This document shows positions 7,600-13,678 of a stretch of 16,713 bases of DNA, piece after piece (position 1 is the stretch's first letter; each line of letters opens with the position of its first letter). Both the position numbers and the translations under genes were made by a program. Where the stretch lies: positions 1 to 16,713 of the forward strand of contig JANXNT010001161.1 of assembly GCA_025353985.1 (NCBI GenBank), written 5' to 3'. A model generated the notes under the pieces. It ran no database searches. It worked only from the letters and a program-made list of their open reading frames with translations, and was not told the DNA's origin. This DNA comes from Limnoglobus sp. GTDB taxonomy: Bacteria; Planctomycetota; Planctomycetia; Gemmatales; Gemmataceae.

Positions 7600-7908
7600 A
7601 TGAGCCGAACATGGATTCCGAAGTTGGTCGTCTTGGCGTTGGCCGCGGTCGTAATGGCCGGGTCGGCAAACCGCGTACGTGCGGATGAGCCGCCGTTGCC
7701 GCGATACTTTTACTACCCGTACAACTACTTCCCGCACAGCTACTGGCCGGCACAAAGCCCCCAGTACCCAGAGCCGAAGGGAAGCCCGTACGTCCGTCCG
7801 CCCGCCTACATGGCGTACCCGGCGTTCAAAGAGCCAGGCTGGCGGCACGAACTCTGGACGCCAATGAAGTATTACCGCGGTAATCACTTCTGGCTCGACC
7901 AGTTTTAG
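7600..7908 (+). CDS. Small secreted Tyr/Pro-rich protein
   Basis: A 102-residue product with a clear signal peptide (MSRTWIPKLVVLALAAVVMAG, cleavage probably after the following SANRVRA). The mature part is short and aromatic: RYFYYPYNYFPHSYWPAQSPQ, then GSPYVRPPAYMAYPAFKEPGW, and ends KYYRGNHFWLDQF. The start is set by AAGGAGG at 7587-7593, six bases before ATG 7600; the adjacent in-frame ATG 7597 is only three bases away. Proteins with this Tyr/Trp/Pro pattern seem familiar from planctomycete genomes, but I know no function. No cysteines and no metal motif are visible. It is a single-gene unit closed by a strong terminator. An envelope role is a guess from the signal peptide alone. Confidence 0.85.
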   Translation: MSRTWIPKLVVLALAAVVMAGSANRVRADEPPLPRYFYYPYNYFPHSYWPAQSPQYPEPKGSPYVRPPAYMAYPAFKEPGWRHELWTPMKYYRGNHFWLDQF

Positions 7909-7915
7909 AAATGCT

Positions 7916-7947
7916 CACAAAGGTACGACGCAGGTCGTACCTTTGTG
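7916..7947 (+). terminator. Strong rho-independent terminator
   Basis: CACAAAGGTACGAC (7916-7929) and its exact reverse complement (7934-7947) form a 14-bp perfect stem with a GCAG loop, followed by TTTCTCC. It starts eight bases after the stop of the small secreted gene. Confidence 0.85.
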
Positions 7948-7966
7948 TTTCTCCGCTCTCACACTC

Positions 7967-8312
7967 GACGTAAGTCACCATTGCGAAAGTTCAAAAACCG
8001 TGTTTTTTGTGTTTTTTTCGCTTCAAAATGCCACTTTTTGATCGCAATTCGCTTATCAGTTCGCGGCTTTTTTGCGGTATCCTCTGATCCTGTCGGATCT
8101 TACGTCGATGTCCCCTCGACAGGCACTCGGCGCAAATAGCGCCTTTTTTGGGTCACTATGCGCCTTTTCTGTGTCATTGCGCGCCCTTTGTATGCCACGG
8201 CGCGCCTTTTCTGTGTCATTTCGGCGCACTTTTGAGTACGTCCGTGCACAACACGAATTCCGACTTACGTCAATTCGTCGTAAACTTATTGACTCCCAGA
8301 AAATGTGTAGGC
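7967..8312 (+). repeat. Dispersed ~305-bp element, copy B (core 7967-8271)
   Basis: Same element as copy A near 1097-1402, in opposite orientation. GACGTAAGTC (7967-7976) and GACTTACGTC (8262-8271) bound the core. The last 20 bases (8256-8275) and the first 20 of reverse-complemented copy A are near-perfect inverted complements, so the terminal repeat is about 20 bp. Outside the core, AAACTTATTGACT at 8282-8294 is shared exactly with copy A. It contains five 21-22-bp units starting at about 8139, 8160, 8181, 8202 and 8224. Copies A and B differ by indels that shift all reading frames, so the element is probably non-coding. Confidence 0.8.
8139..8244 (+). repeat. 21-bp tandem array inside repeat copy B
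   Basis: Five units of consensus GCGCCTTTTCTGTGTCAT plus two or three bases start at 8139, 8160, 8181, 8202 and 8224, spaced 21, 21, 21 and 22. Copy A has three corresponding units at about 1140-1190 on the other strand. As 21 is a multiple of three, the array is open as a repeated APFLCH heptad in one frame. That is more likely a by-product than a protein. Confidence 0.75.
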
Positions 8313-8326
8313 GACAGAATTTTTGT
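8311..8326. repeat. 16-bp sequence repeated inverted downstream of the caspase gene
   Basis: GCGACAGAATTTTTGT here matches the reverse complement of 10249-10264 at 15 of 16 positions. The two copies flank the caspase/FGE gene. The core is itself nearly palindromic, so orientation is ambiguous and chance cannot be excluded. Confidence 0.4.
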
Positions 8327-8393
8327 CATATTCCGAACCCGGATCCGTTACACTGGACGGATATCAAAACACAAAGATCAACCGCCGATGGGC

Positions 8394-8450
8394 GCAGAGT
8401 TCGCAGAGAAGAAATGATTTGGATTTCTCATCGCTCTTTGCGAACTCTGC
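8394..8450. repeat. CGCAGAG-type hairpin repeat upstream of the caspase gene
   Basis: GCAGAGTTCGCA (8394-8405) pairs perfectly with TGCGAACTCTGC (8439-8450), and pairing continues inward with one G-T. An inner GAAAT/ATTTC (8411-8415, 8423-8427) closes a second stem, giving a ~57-nt structure. CGCAGAG/TCTGCG intergenic repeats are common in planctomycetes, cyanobacteria and verrucomicrobia. It ends 38 bases before the caspase start, so it would lie in the 5' leader if transcription begins upstream. Confidence 0.65.
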
Positions 8451-8488
8451 GGTTAAAAATTCTTGATTCTGTTCCCAGGATGCACGCC

Positions 8489-10108
8489 ATGTCGCTCCGA
8501 AATTTTGCGGTGGCTCTGCTCGTCGTACTCGGTTGCGTGCTGGCACTCATCGGCCAAGAAACCAAGCCGAAGGCGGTGAAGTATGCGCTCATCGTGGGCG
8601 TCGACAAATACGAAGACTCGAAGCGGTTGCCGAAACTGCAATTTGCCGAGGCCGATGCGAATTCGCTAAATGATTTACTCAAAGAGAAGGGGTTCCAGAC
8701 GATTTTACTCGTCGGCGAGAACGCGAGTAAAGCGAAGATCGAAGCGGCGTTTCAGGCGATCGTTAAAAAAGACACGGGAGACGACACGTTGCTCGTGGCG
8801 TTCTCGGGGCACGGGCATCAGTTCAAGCCGCCGGGTGGCAAGGAAGTCGAGCCGTTTCTCTGTACGCGGGACTGCAACGCGCTCGACTCGGCCACGCAAG
8901 TGGCGTTCAACGAGATGCTGTCCGATGCCGGTTCGTCGAAAGTTGGCAAAGCGTTGTTTTTAATCGATGCGTGTCGGGTTGATCCGGATCCAAACAAAGG
9001 GAGCAGCGGCCTCGACGGTCACGCGGTGAAAGTGAAGGCGCAAACGGTGGCATTGTTCGCAGCGAGCAACGGCCAGAAGGCGCGCGAACACCCCGATGCC
9101 GCCGGCACAGGCAACGGCCACGGGCTGTTCATGAGCGAAGTGCTCAGCGCGCTCGGCGGCGAAGCCAAGAACCGACGCGGTACCGTCACCTGGAACGGCT
9201 TGGTCAACCACATTGCGGGCGAAGTCACGCCGAAATCGAAAACGCTGTTCCCGAATCTGCCCGAAAATCAGCATCAGACGCCGCATTCCATCGGCTCGCT
9301 CGCAGGCGACGCCGTGCTGGTGGAGGTGGAAGTCGCCGCCCGCAAAGGCGGCGACGAGGTTTCATTCGAGATCGCCGACGGCGTGAAGATGGTGTTTTGC
9401 TGGATTCCGAAGGGCAAAGCCACTCTCGGTTCGCCGGAGACCGAGAAAGATCGCAATGATGATGAAAAAGAGCACGAATTTGCCACTGAGGGTTTTTGGT
9501 TGGCAAAGACGGAATGTACACAGAAAGAGTGGGAGTCGGTGATGGGCGAGAACCCGAGTTATTTCTCTGCATCGGGCGATGGCAAAGCCAGGGTGCAAGG
9601 CATGGCCACGGGCAATTTCCCGGTGGAGACGGTGAGTTGGGACGATACGCAGTTGTTTTTGAAGAAGCTGAATGCACGTGGAGGCGTATCGAAAGCGTTC
9701 GGCAAAGCGGTTGCTTTCAAGCTGCCAAACGAGGACCAGTGGGAGTATGCATACCGCGGCGGTAAGGGGAACAAGCAGGCGTTTTATTGGGGTGACAGCC
9801 TAAACGGCGACAAGGCGAACTGTAATGGTAACTTCCTGTATGGCACGGAGTCAAAAGGTGCGTATTTAGAGCGAACGAGTGCGGTGGGGAGTTATACGAA
9901 GTCGGACCCTCATGCGTGGGGTTTATCGGATATGTCGGGAAACGTGTGGGAATGGTGTGATAATTTGTATAGTTCCGGCTCGTTCCGGGTATACCGGGGC
10001 GGAAGCTGGCGCAGCGTCGCCAGGAGCTGCCGGTCGGCGTACCGCGGCAGGGACGAACCGTCGAACCGGCGCAACGATCTGGGCTTTCGCTGCGTCGCAG
10101 GTCAATGA
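8489..10108 (+). CDS. Exported caspase-family (C14) protease fused to an FGE/C-type-lectin-fold domain; probable DGR target
   Basis: A 539-residue product. ATG 8489 has AGGA eight bases upstream; ATG 8480 is a weaker alternative. Residues 1-22 form a signal peptide or anchor (NFAVALLVVLGCVLALIG). Residues 30-270 are a caspase/p20-like domain (KYALIVGVDKYED) with the dyad His108 (FSGHGHQF) and Cys162 (LFLIDACRVD), so it is likely active. Residues 290-539 are an FGE-sulfatase-like domain: MVFCWIPKGKATLGS, FWLAKTECTQKEWESVMG, PVETVSWDDTQ, KLPNEDQWEYAYRGG, WGLSDMSGNVWEWC, RVYRGGSW, CRSAYRG, LGFR. The first FGE active-site Cys after GGSW is Ser509; Cys514 remains. Formylglycine formation is therefore unlikely and a ligand-binding lectin fold more likely. 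The last ~35 codons look like a DGR variable region. It stands alone between repeat-rich gaps, with no partner in the window. Confidence 0.9.
   Translation: MSLRNFAVALLVVLGCVLALIGQETKPKAVKYALIVGVDKYEDSKRLPKLQFAEADANSLNDLLKEKGFQTILLVGENASKAKIEAAFQAIVKKDTGDDTLLVAFSGHGHQFKPPGGKEVEPFLCTRDCNALDSATQVAFNEMLSDAGSSKVGKALFLIDACRVDPDPNKGSSGLDGHAVKVKAQTVALFAASNGQKAREHPDAAGTGNGHGLFMSEVLSALGGEAKNRRGTVTWNGLVNHIAGEVTPKSKTLFPNLPENQHQTPHSIGSLAGDAVLVEVEVAARKGGDEVSFEIADGVKMVFCWIPKGKATLGSPETEKDRNDDEKEHEFATEGFWLAKTECTQKEWESVMGENPSYFSASGDGKARVQGMATGNFPVETVSWDDTQLFLKKLNARGGVSKAFGKAVAFKLPNEDQWEYAYRGGKGNKQAFYWGDSLNGDKANCNGNFLYGTESKGAYLERTSAVGSYTKSDPHAWGLSDMSGNVWEWCDNLYSSGSFRVYRGGSWRSVARSCRSAYRGRDEPSNRRNDLGFRCVAGQ
9986..10105 (+). 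other. Candidate DGR variable region (VR) at the 3' end of the caspase/FGE gene
   Basis: Residues 500-534 follow the scaffold RVxRGGSW-x6-CRSAxR-x4-PxxR-x3-GFR known from DGR variable proteins. Codons after Trp507 read CGC AGC GTC GCC AGG AGC, then TGC. Later positions read TAC, GGC, GAC, AAC, CGC, AAC and GAT. Most can derive from AAC or AAT by changes at A only, as expected when a template with adenines is copied mutagenically. By hand count GC is about 71% over 9981-10100 against about 51% over 9841-9980. The template repeat, Avd and reverse transcriptase are not in this window, so the call is provisional. Confidence 0.55.
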
Positions 10109-10179
10109 GCCAAGTCGAGAACCAGTAAGCGGAGTCGCGCAGGGTGGTTCCGTAACGGAGCGGATACGGAGTGGAGGTA

Positions 10180-10221
10180 ACCGCCCGTAGCGTCAGAGCG
10201 GACGGTAAAGAAGCGGTTTTT
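10180..10221 (+). terminator. Possible terminator after the caspase/FGE gene
   Basis: ACCGCCCG (10180-10187) pairs with CGGACGGT (10199-10206) with one C-A mismatch, and five T residues occur at 10217-10221. Spacing between stem and T-run is about 10 bases, longer than ideal; AACCGC (10179-10184) could instead pair with GCGGTT nearer the T-run. Weak candidate. Confidence 0.3.
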
Positions 10222-10248
10222 ACTGTTGTGTGTCTGATCGATGAAGGC

Positions 10249-10264
10249 ACAAAAATTTTGTCGC
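10249..10264. repeat. Inverted partner of the 16-mer at 8311-8326
   Basis: ACAAAAATTTTGTCGC is the reverse complement of the upstream 16-mer with one mismatch. It lies 141 bases after the caspase stop. Confidence 0.4.
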
Positions 10265-10322
10265 GGCTGCGATGAGAATCGGCTCGGTGTTGGATATGCA
10301 AATTGGTTCGGAGAGTTTTCCG

Positions 10323-10350
10323 CCCCGCGCTTCGCAAAGCCTGCGCGGCG
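10323..10350. repeat. Short GC-rich palindromic repeat, first copy
   Basis: CCCCGCGCTTCGC, then AAAGCCTGCGCGGCG, matches 12691-12723 apart from a five-base insertion (TACGC) there. CCGCGC and GCGCGG form the arms of a hairpin around about 12 bases. It resembles a REP-like intergenic palindrome. Confidence 0.6.
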
Positions 10351-10365
10351 AAACGCCGATTTCTC

Positions 10366-10620
10366 GTGCCAGCCCGCAGCGCAAGCAAGGGACTTCCACG
10401 GTCGAGAGTGTGCGTGAAGTTGTCTGCGGGTTCCCCTTGCTGGCGCTGCGGGCTGGCCGGAAAATCGTGCCAGCCCGCTGCGCGAGCAAGGGGTTGGACT
10501 TCCACGGTAAAGACACTGCGTGAAGTTGTCAGCGGGTTCCCCTTGCTGACGCTGCGGGCTGGCCGGATTGAGGCATGGCGTGAGGGTTCTTGCGGGTTAT
10601 TCCTCGCTGGCGATTCGGGC
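10366..10620. repeat. Tandem 101-bp repeat with REP-like long inverted arms
   Basis: Unit 1 (10366-10466) and unit 2 (10467 to about 10568) are close copies at a 101-bp period; a decayed half unit follows (about 10574-10620). Each unit starts with CCAGCCCGC(A/T)GCGC(A/G)AGCAAGG and ends with the near reverse complement CCCCTTGCTG(G/A)CGCTGCGGGCTGG. A unit could thus fold into a ~23-bp stem around a spacer containing GACTTCCACGGT and GTGAAGTTGTC. The array lies at the 3' end of the cyclophilin gene, transcribed towards it. I associate CCAGCCCGCAGCGC-type repeats with Gemmata-like genomes. Confidence 0.75.
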
Positions 10621-10637
10621 TAACAAACTTCCCGTCT

Positions 10638-11465
10638 CTAGCGGTTGGCGGTCACTTTCCGAATTGCGACGGGCTTCAGTGGCAGTTCACTACCGGGCAT
10701 TTTCGTGGGCATGTCGGCGATCTTTCGCAGCGTGTCGAGGCCGAGGGTGACTTTGCCGATGACGGTGTACTCTTTGTCCATCAGCGGGGCGGGGCCAAGT
10801 GTGATGTAAAATCGCACGCCTGCCGATTCGTCGGCGTCTTCGCGCCAGAAGCCGACGGTGCCTTCCTCGTGCGTAATGTCGCCGATTTCTGGCTTCAAAA
10901 AGTACCCCAAGTGTCCGCGGCCTGGCGTGCCATCGCCGACGGGGCAACCGGCCGTGATGAACTCGTACGGTGCGCGCGTGCCATCGGTGGAAACGGAAAC
11001 TTGTTGCACGACGCGCTCGAAAACGAGGCCATCGAAGTAGCCGACTTTTGTCAGTGCGAGGAAGTTCCTCACGTGGTTCGGCGCGACATCCGGGTGCAGC
11101 GTAATCTCGAACGTGCCCGCTTCGGTTTCGATGTTCGTACGCAACGTCAGGGGCAAGCCCGCATCGTCGGTTAGCGAGATGCTCGACCACAATTTGCGTA
11201 CATCGTCGGCGAGTTTCGCGGCGGGTTTCCCGGCAAATGTTTTATCGGGGGGCAACTCGAAACCTTCGGGTACAATCGCAACCGTGGCCGCGTCGAACGG
11301 CACGTTGTACTCGGCCGCATTCCGTTTCACCGGAACCGGTTGCAACGGTGCCACCGCAGGCACTGCCGTCTCCGTCGGCTGGTCGGTCACTTCCGATTTG
11401 CCACAACCCACGATACCCAGACCGACCAACACACCCAGCAGCACTACAGTACGCCAGCCACTCAT
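10638..11465 (-). CDS. Cyclophilin-type peptidyl-prolyl isomerase, predicted lipoprotein
   Basis: A 275-residue protein that starts with an ATG preceded by AAGGAG at eight bases. Residues 1-21 are a lipoprotein signal (WRTVVLLGVLVGLGIVG, then Cys21), so it should sit on the periplasmic side of a membrane. A Pro/Val-rich linker and a ~50-residue spacer lead to the cyclophilin domain (about 112-272): ETEAGTFEITLHPDVAPNHVRNFLAL, then YFDGLVFERVVQ with the catalytic-type Arg151, then AGCPVGDGTPGRGHLGYFLKPEI. FHRVI is replaced by FERVV, and about 20 extra residues separate it from the GDGTP loop. Low isomerase activity or a specialised substrate is possible. It follows the Ldh2-type gene after 66 bases and may be co-transcribed. 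Confidence 0.88.
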   Translation of the reverse strand: MSGWRTVVLLGVLVGLGIVGCGKSEVTDQPTETAVPAVAPLQPVPVKRNAAEYNVPFDAATVAIVPEGFELPPDKTFAGKPAAKLADDVRKLWSSISLTDDAGLPLTLRTNIETEAGTFEITLHPDVAPNHVRNFLALTKVGYFDGLVFERVVQQVSVSTDGTRAPYEFITAGCPVGDGTPGRGHLGYFLKPEIGDITHEEGTVGFWREDADESAGVRFYITLGPAPLMDKEYTVIGKVTLGLDTLRKIADMPTKMPGSELPLKPVAIRKVTANR

Positions 11466-11531
11466 GTTCAGGCTCCTTCAGGACATCTCGCTACGGGAAG
11501 CGAAGCACCATAGTCGGGAGCGTATCGTCGG

Positions 11532-12599
11532 TCAATTCGGATCTATCGGGGTCGGAACCGGTACGTGGAATTGGGCCGCGAATGGGGCGAGCGCCGCCAG
11601 GATGCCCGGATAAAGTGCGATGCCTTCCGCTAGTGCCAAGCGTTTGCGGGCGAGGCCGTGTTGCCCCGGCAAGCGGACCGCATCAACGCCGGGTATCGGT
11701 GGAGTTTCACGGCAAGTTTGCGCCAGCCAGCCGGTTTCGCGGCAAAATGCTTCGGAGCCACCGAACGCTGCCGGGTCAGTCACTTGCACGTAGACCGATG
11801 CCCCCCAACCGCTCGGGGCCTGCGATCGGCCGAACCCGCCTAGCCCTTGCGTGAGAGCTTCGACCATCAGCGCTAGCCCATAGCCTTTGTGGCCGTGATC
11901 GACCCCGCCAGTAGGTAATAGCGTGCCGGGTGGTTGCTCGAAAAGAACGCCAGGATCGTCGGTTGCGACACCGGCCGCATCGAGCGCCCACGCGCCGGGG
12001 AACCGCTTGCCTTCGCGTTTCAGCCTGCCCGCCAAGCCGTTCGTGGTGATCGACGCACTGATATCGATCCAGATCGGGTCGCCATCGGTCGGTATGCCCA
12101 CGGCAAACGGGTCCGGGGTAAACACTGCTTTCCGCCCACCGAACGGAGCCACACTCGCCGTGGCCGGGTCCGAACAAGCCAGGATAATCATCAAGCCGCG
12201 ATCCGTTGCCCGTTGCAAAAACGCCGCCAGGCAACCGATGTGATGGCTACGCCGAATCACCACCGTGACGACGCCATACGTGGCAACCCGTTCGACTGCC
12301 AAATCGACCGCCTTCGCAGTCAGCCAAACGCCGGGAAGCGTTTGCCCGTCCCACGCGATCGTCGCCCCACGATCCGCAATCACGTGCGGTTCGCCGTGCG
12401 CCAACATGCCGCCATTTGCCAACTCCGCCAAGTATGCGGCAGCCAGTTGCAACCCGTGCGTCGTATGCCCGAGCAAGTCCGCTTCGACCAAGCCCGCCGC
12501 GATTGTCGCAGGTTTATCGCCATCGCACCCCGCCGCGGCAAACAACGCCGTGGCATACGCGATCAAGTCCGAAGCACGGTAGCGAGTGTCGATCGCCAT
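11532..12599 (-). CDS. Ldh2-type malate/L-lactate dehydrogenase family oxidoreductase
   Basis: A 355-residue NAD(P)-dependent oxidoreductase of the malate/L-lactate/ureidoglycolate dehydrogenase (Ldh2) family, distinct from Rossmann-type lactate dehydrogenases; predicted cytosolic. Family features are GLVEADLLGHTTHGLQLAAAYLAEL near residue 40, RRSHHIGCLAAFLQRA with the conserved SHHxG, SDPATASVAPFGGRKAVFTPDPFAVGIP, the LPTGGVDHGHKGYGLALMVEALTQ loop, and IPGVDAVRLPGQ near the end. Substrate cannot be told from sequence: malate, lactate, sulfolactate and 2-keto acid/imine reductases share these motifs. ATG 12599 has AGGGA about nine bases upstream; ATG 12608, three codons earlier, lies only about two bases from it. 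First gene of a likely two-gene unit with the cyclophilin. Confidence 0.88.
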   Translation of the reverse strand: MAIDTRYRASDLIAYATALFAAAGCDGDKPATIAAGLVEADLLGHTTHGLQLAAAYLAELANGGMLAHGEPHVIADRGATIAWDGQTLPGVWLTAKAVDLAVERVATYGVVTVVIRRSHHIGCLAAFLQRATDRGLMIILACSDPATASVAPFGGRKAVFTPDPFAVGIPTDGDPIWIDISASITTNGLAGRLKREGKRFPGAWALDAAGVATDDPGVLFEQPPGTLLPTGGVDHGHKGYGLALMVEALTQGLGGFGRSQAPSGWGASVYVQVTDPAAFGGSEAFCRETGWLAQTCRETPPIPGVDAVRLPGQHGLARKRLALAEGIALYPGILAALAPFAAQFHVPVPTPIDPN

Positions 12600-12613
12600 A
12601 TATCGCATTCCCT

Positions 12614-12732
12614 GTTTAGCCGCGACGCGGAGTCTTCGTAGAAGAGCGCGTGCGTGTCATCAATTATCAATATCGACTGCGGATTCGTGCCCCCGCGCTT
12701 CGCTACGCAAAGCCTGCGCGGCGCGGCTAAAC
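12614..12732. repeat. Inverted 11-mers enclosing a GC palindrome upstream of the Ldh2-type gene
   Basis: GTTTAGCCGCG (12614-12624) and CGCGGCTAAAC (12722-12732) are exact inverted repeats 97 bases apart. Between them lies the second copy of the GC-rich block (12691-12723) also found at 10323-10350, and an AT-rich stretch (12660-12675, CAATTATCAATATCG) that may carry the promoter of the leftward gene. The whole could be a small mobile or REP-type unit inserted between the RNase Z and Ldh2 genes. Confidence 0.55.
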
Positions 12733-12742
12733 GAAGAGTGAT

Positions 12743-13600
12743 TTACACCCAGAGGCGCATTTTCGATTGCAGTTTCTCGGGCAGTTTGTTGCCTAACGTG
12801 CGTAGGATTTCCTCGGTGTGGTAGCGCGTGCTGAAGTGAGCGGCGATGATCAGTTCGTTGTTGAAGCGGTCGGCACGTTCGAGGAAATCGTCGAGGTGCA
12901 TGTGGCCGAACTTGTGGATTTTCTCGCGGCGATGACTCGCGCGAATGAAGCTGAGTTCTGTGATAAGCACTTTGGCTTCGTAAACGGGCGGGTAGCCATC
13001 GATGCCCGCGGGGCTGGTGTCGCCGGTGTAGGCGAGGATCGGCGTACGCACTTCGCGCGTGATTGCGGTGCCAGACAGACGCAGGTCGCGGATCTGCGTG
13101 CCGGAGAGTTCCAGAAACTCTTCCTTGAGCTTGTTGCGACGATCCCACACCACGAAACCGCACGAGGGGATCGTGTGCGTGGTGGCGAAAACTGTCACGA
13201 CGAGTTCGCGGGAGAGTTCGATCTCTTGGCCGGGTTCGACGCCGATGATCTCGGCGATTTGGCGGCCGCGATCGAGCCGTTGCATGATCTGCATAAATCG
13301 GCGCACATCTTCGACGCCCTCGATTGGCACGTAGATCGTCGGCGGTTCCATTTTCATCATGCGTCGGCGTGCGACGTAGACGGGCAGTGCGGCGATGTGG
13401 TCCAGGTGCGTGTGCGAAACGAACCAGTTGGGCGTGCCCATGAAGTCCCACGGATGGCCGCCGAGGTCGAAGCCGACCTTGAGTTCGGGCACGCGCCAGT
13501 AGCTTTGCACCGCCGCACGCGACCAGCCTTCGATGGTTAGGCCACCGTGAACGTGAGTCAAATACGGTGCGTTATCGACCGGGCGATCGGCAGCGTCCAT
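12743..13600 (-). CDS. Ribonuclease Z-like metallo-beta-lactamase-fold protein (short tRNase Z type)
   Basis: RNase Z cuts 3' trailers from pre-tRNAs with two zinc ions. The 285-residue product has all metal motifs: HTHLDH (63-68), His142 (ATTHTIPS), Asp194 (YTGDTSP), the GHMH pair (232-235), and His255 in HFSTRY (255-260), the RNase Z form of motif V. The segments MKMEPPTIYVP, NKLKEEFLELSGTQIRDLRLSG and YTGDT resemble plant short-form tRNase Z as I recall it more than E. coli ElaC. The exosite GP motif of bacterial RNase Z is not obvious. ATG 13600 has GAGG nine bases upstream; ATG 13609 overlaps that site too closely. A strong terminator precedes it, so it has its own promoter or follows read-through. 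Other beta-lactamase-fold nucleases remain possible. Confidence 0.8.
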   Translation of the reverse strand: MDAADRPVDNAPYLTHVHGGLTIEGWSRAAVQSYWRVPELKVGFDLGGHPWDFMGTPNWFVSHTHLDHIAALPVYVARRRMMKMEPPTIYVPIEGVEDVRRFMQIMQRLDRGRQIAEIIGVEPGQEIELSRELVVTVFATTHTIPSCGFVVWDRRNKLKEEFLELSGTQIRDLRLSGTAITREVRTPILAYTGDTSPAGIDGYPPVYEAKVLITELSFIRASHRREKIHKFGHMHLDDFLERADRFNNELIIAAHFSTRYHTEEILRTLGNKLPEKLQSKMRLWV

Positions 13601-13619
13601 AATCCGCATCCTCGAAGAC

Positions 13620-13648
13620 GAAACCCACCCGTCCTGCGGGTGGGTTTC
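13620..13648. terminator. Strong terminator hairpin after the M16 protease gene
   Basis: GAAACCCACCCG (13620-13631) and CGGGTGGGTTTC (13637-13648) form a 12-bp perfect stem with a five-base loop TCCTG. On the minus strand it ends in GGGTTTCGTC, 31 bases after the M16 stop and just before the RNase Z start. Confidence 0.75.
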
Positions 13649-13678
13649 CTGGGGTAGACACGCGAACGCGCCTGTCGG

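Larger units (their letters stand above)
7909..8488. other. 580-bp gap: terminator, repeat copy B, CGCAGAG hairpin, upstream region
   Basis: In order the gap holds the terminator of the preceding gene, repeat copy B (7967 to about 8312), a 16-mer (8311-8326) that recurs inverted at 10249-10264, and a long hairpin (8394-8450). The Shine-Dalgarno AGGA of the next gene is at 8477-8480. The downstream reading frame is open back to 8072, but that extension is repeat sequence and not a plausible N-terminus. Confidence 0.7.
10109..10637. other. 529-bp repeat-filled gap
   Basis: No gene is supported. The gap holds a GC-rich tail after the caspase stop with a terminator-like hairpin, the inverted 16-mer at 10249-10264, a short palindromic GC block (10323-10350), and a tandem array of ~101-bp units (10366 to about 10620). 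Short frames here encode repeat translations such as PARSASKG and LLALRAG, which recur between units and frames. Confidence 0.7.

Noticed and set aside
8139..8244. CRISPR array
   Set aside because: Units are contiguous with no unique spacers, and there are no cas genes.
7967..8271. TA target-site duplication around repeat copy B
   Set aside because: Neither border has TA at the position seen in copy A, so insertion by a TA-targeting transposase is not shown.
8072..8488. N-terminal extension of the caspase gene back to 8072
   Set aside because: It is translated repeat copy B and the CGCAGAG hairpin. The signal peptide and the AGGA site place the start at 8489.
9290..10108. Functional formylglycine-generating enzyme
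   Set aside because: The first active-site Cys position after GGSW is Ser509, and no sulfatase gene is nearby.
10272..10623. Overlapping short frames with PARSASKG and LALRAG motifs
   Set aside because: They are translations of the 101-bp tandem repeat, occurring in several frames with no start signals.
7909..10637. DGR reverse transcriptase, Avd or template repeat in the window
   Set aside because: I found no YxDD-type reverse transcriptase motif, no small helical Avd-like frame and no second copy of the GGSW coding sequence.
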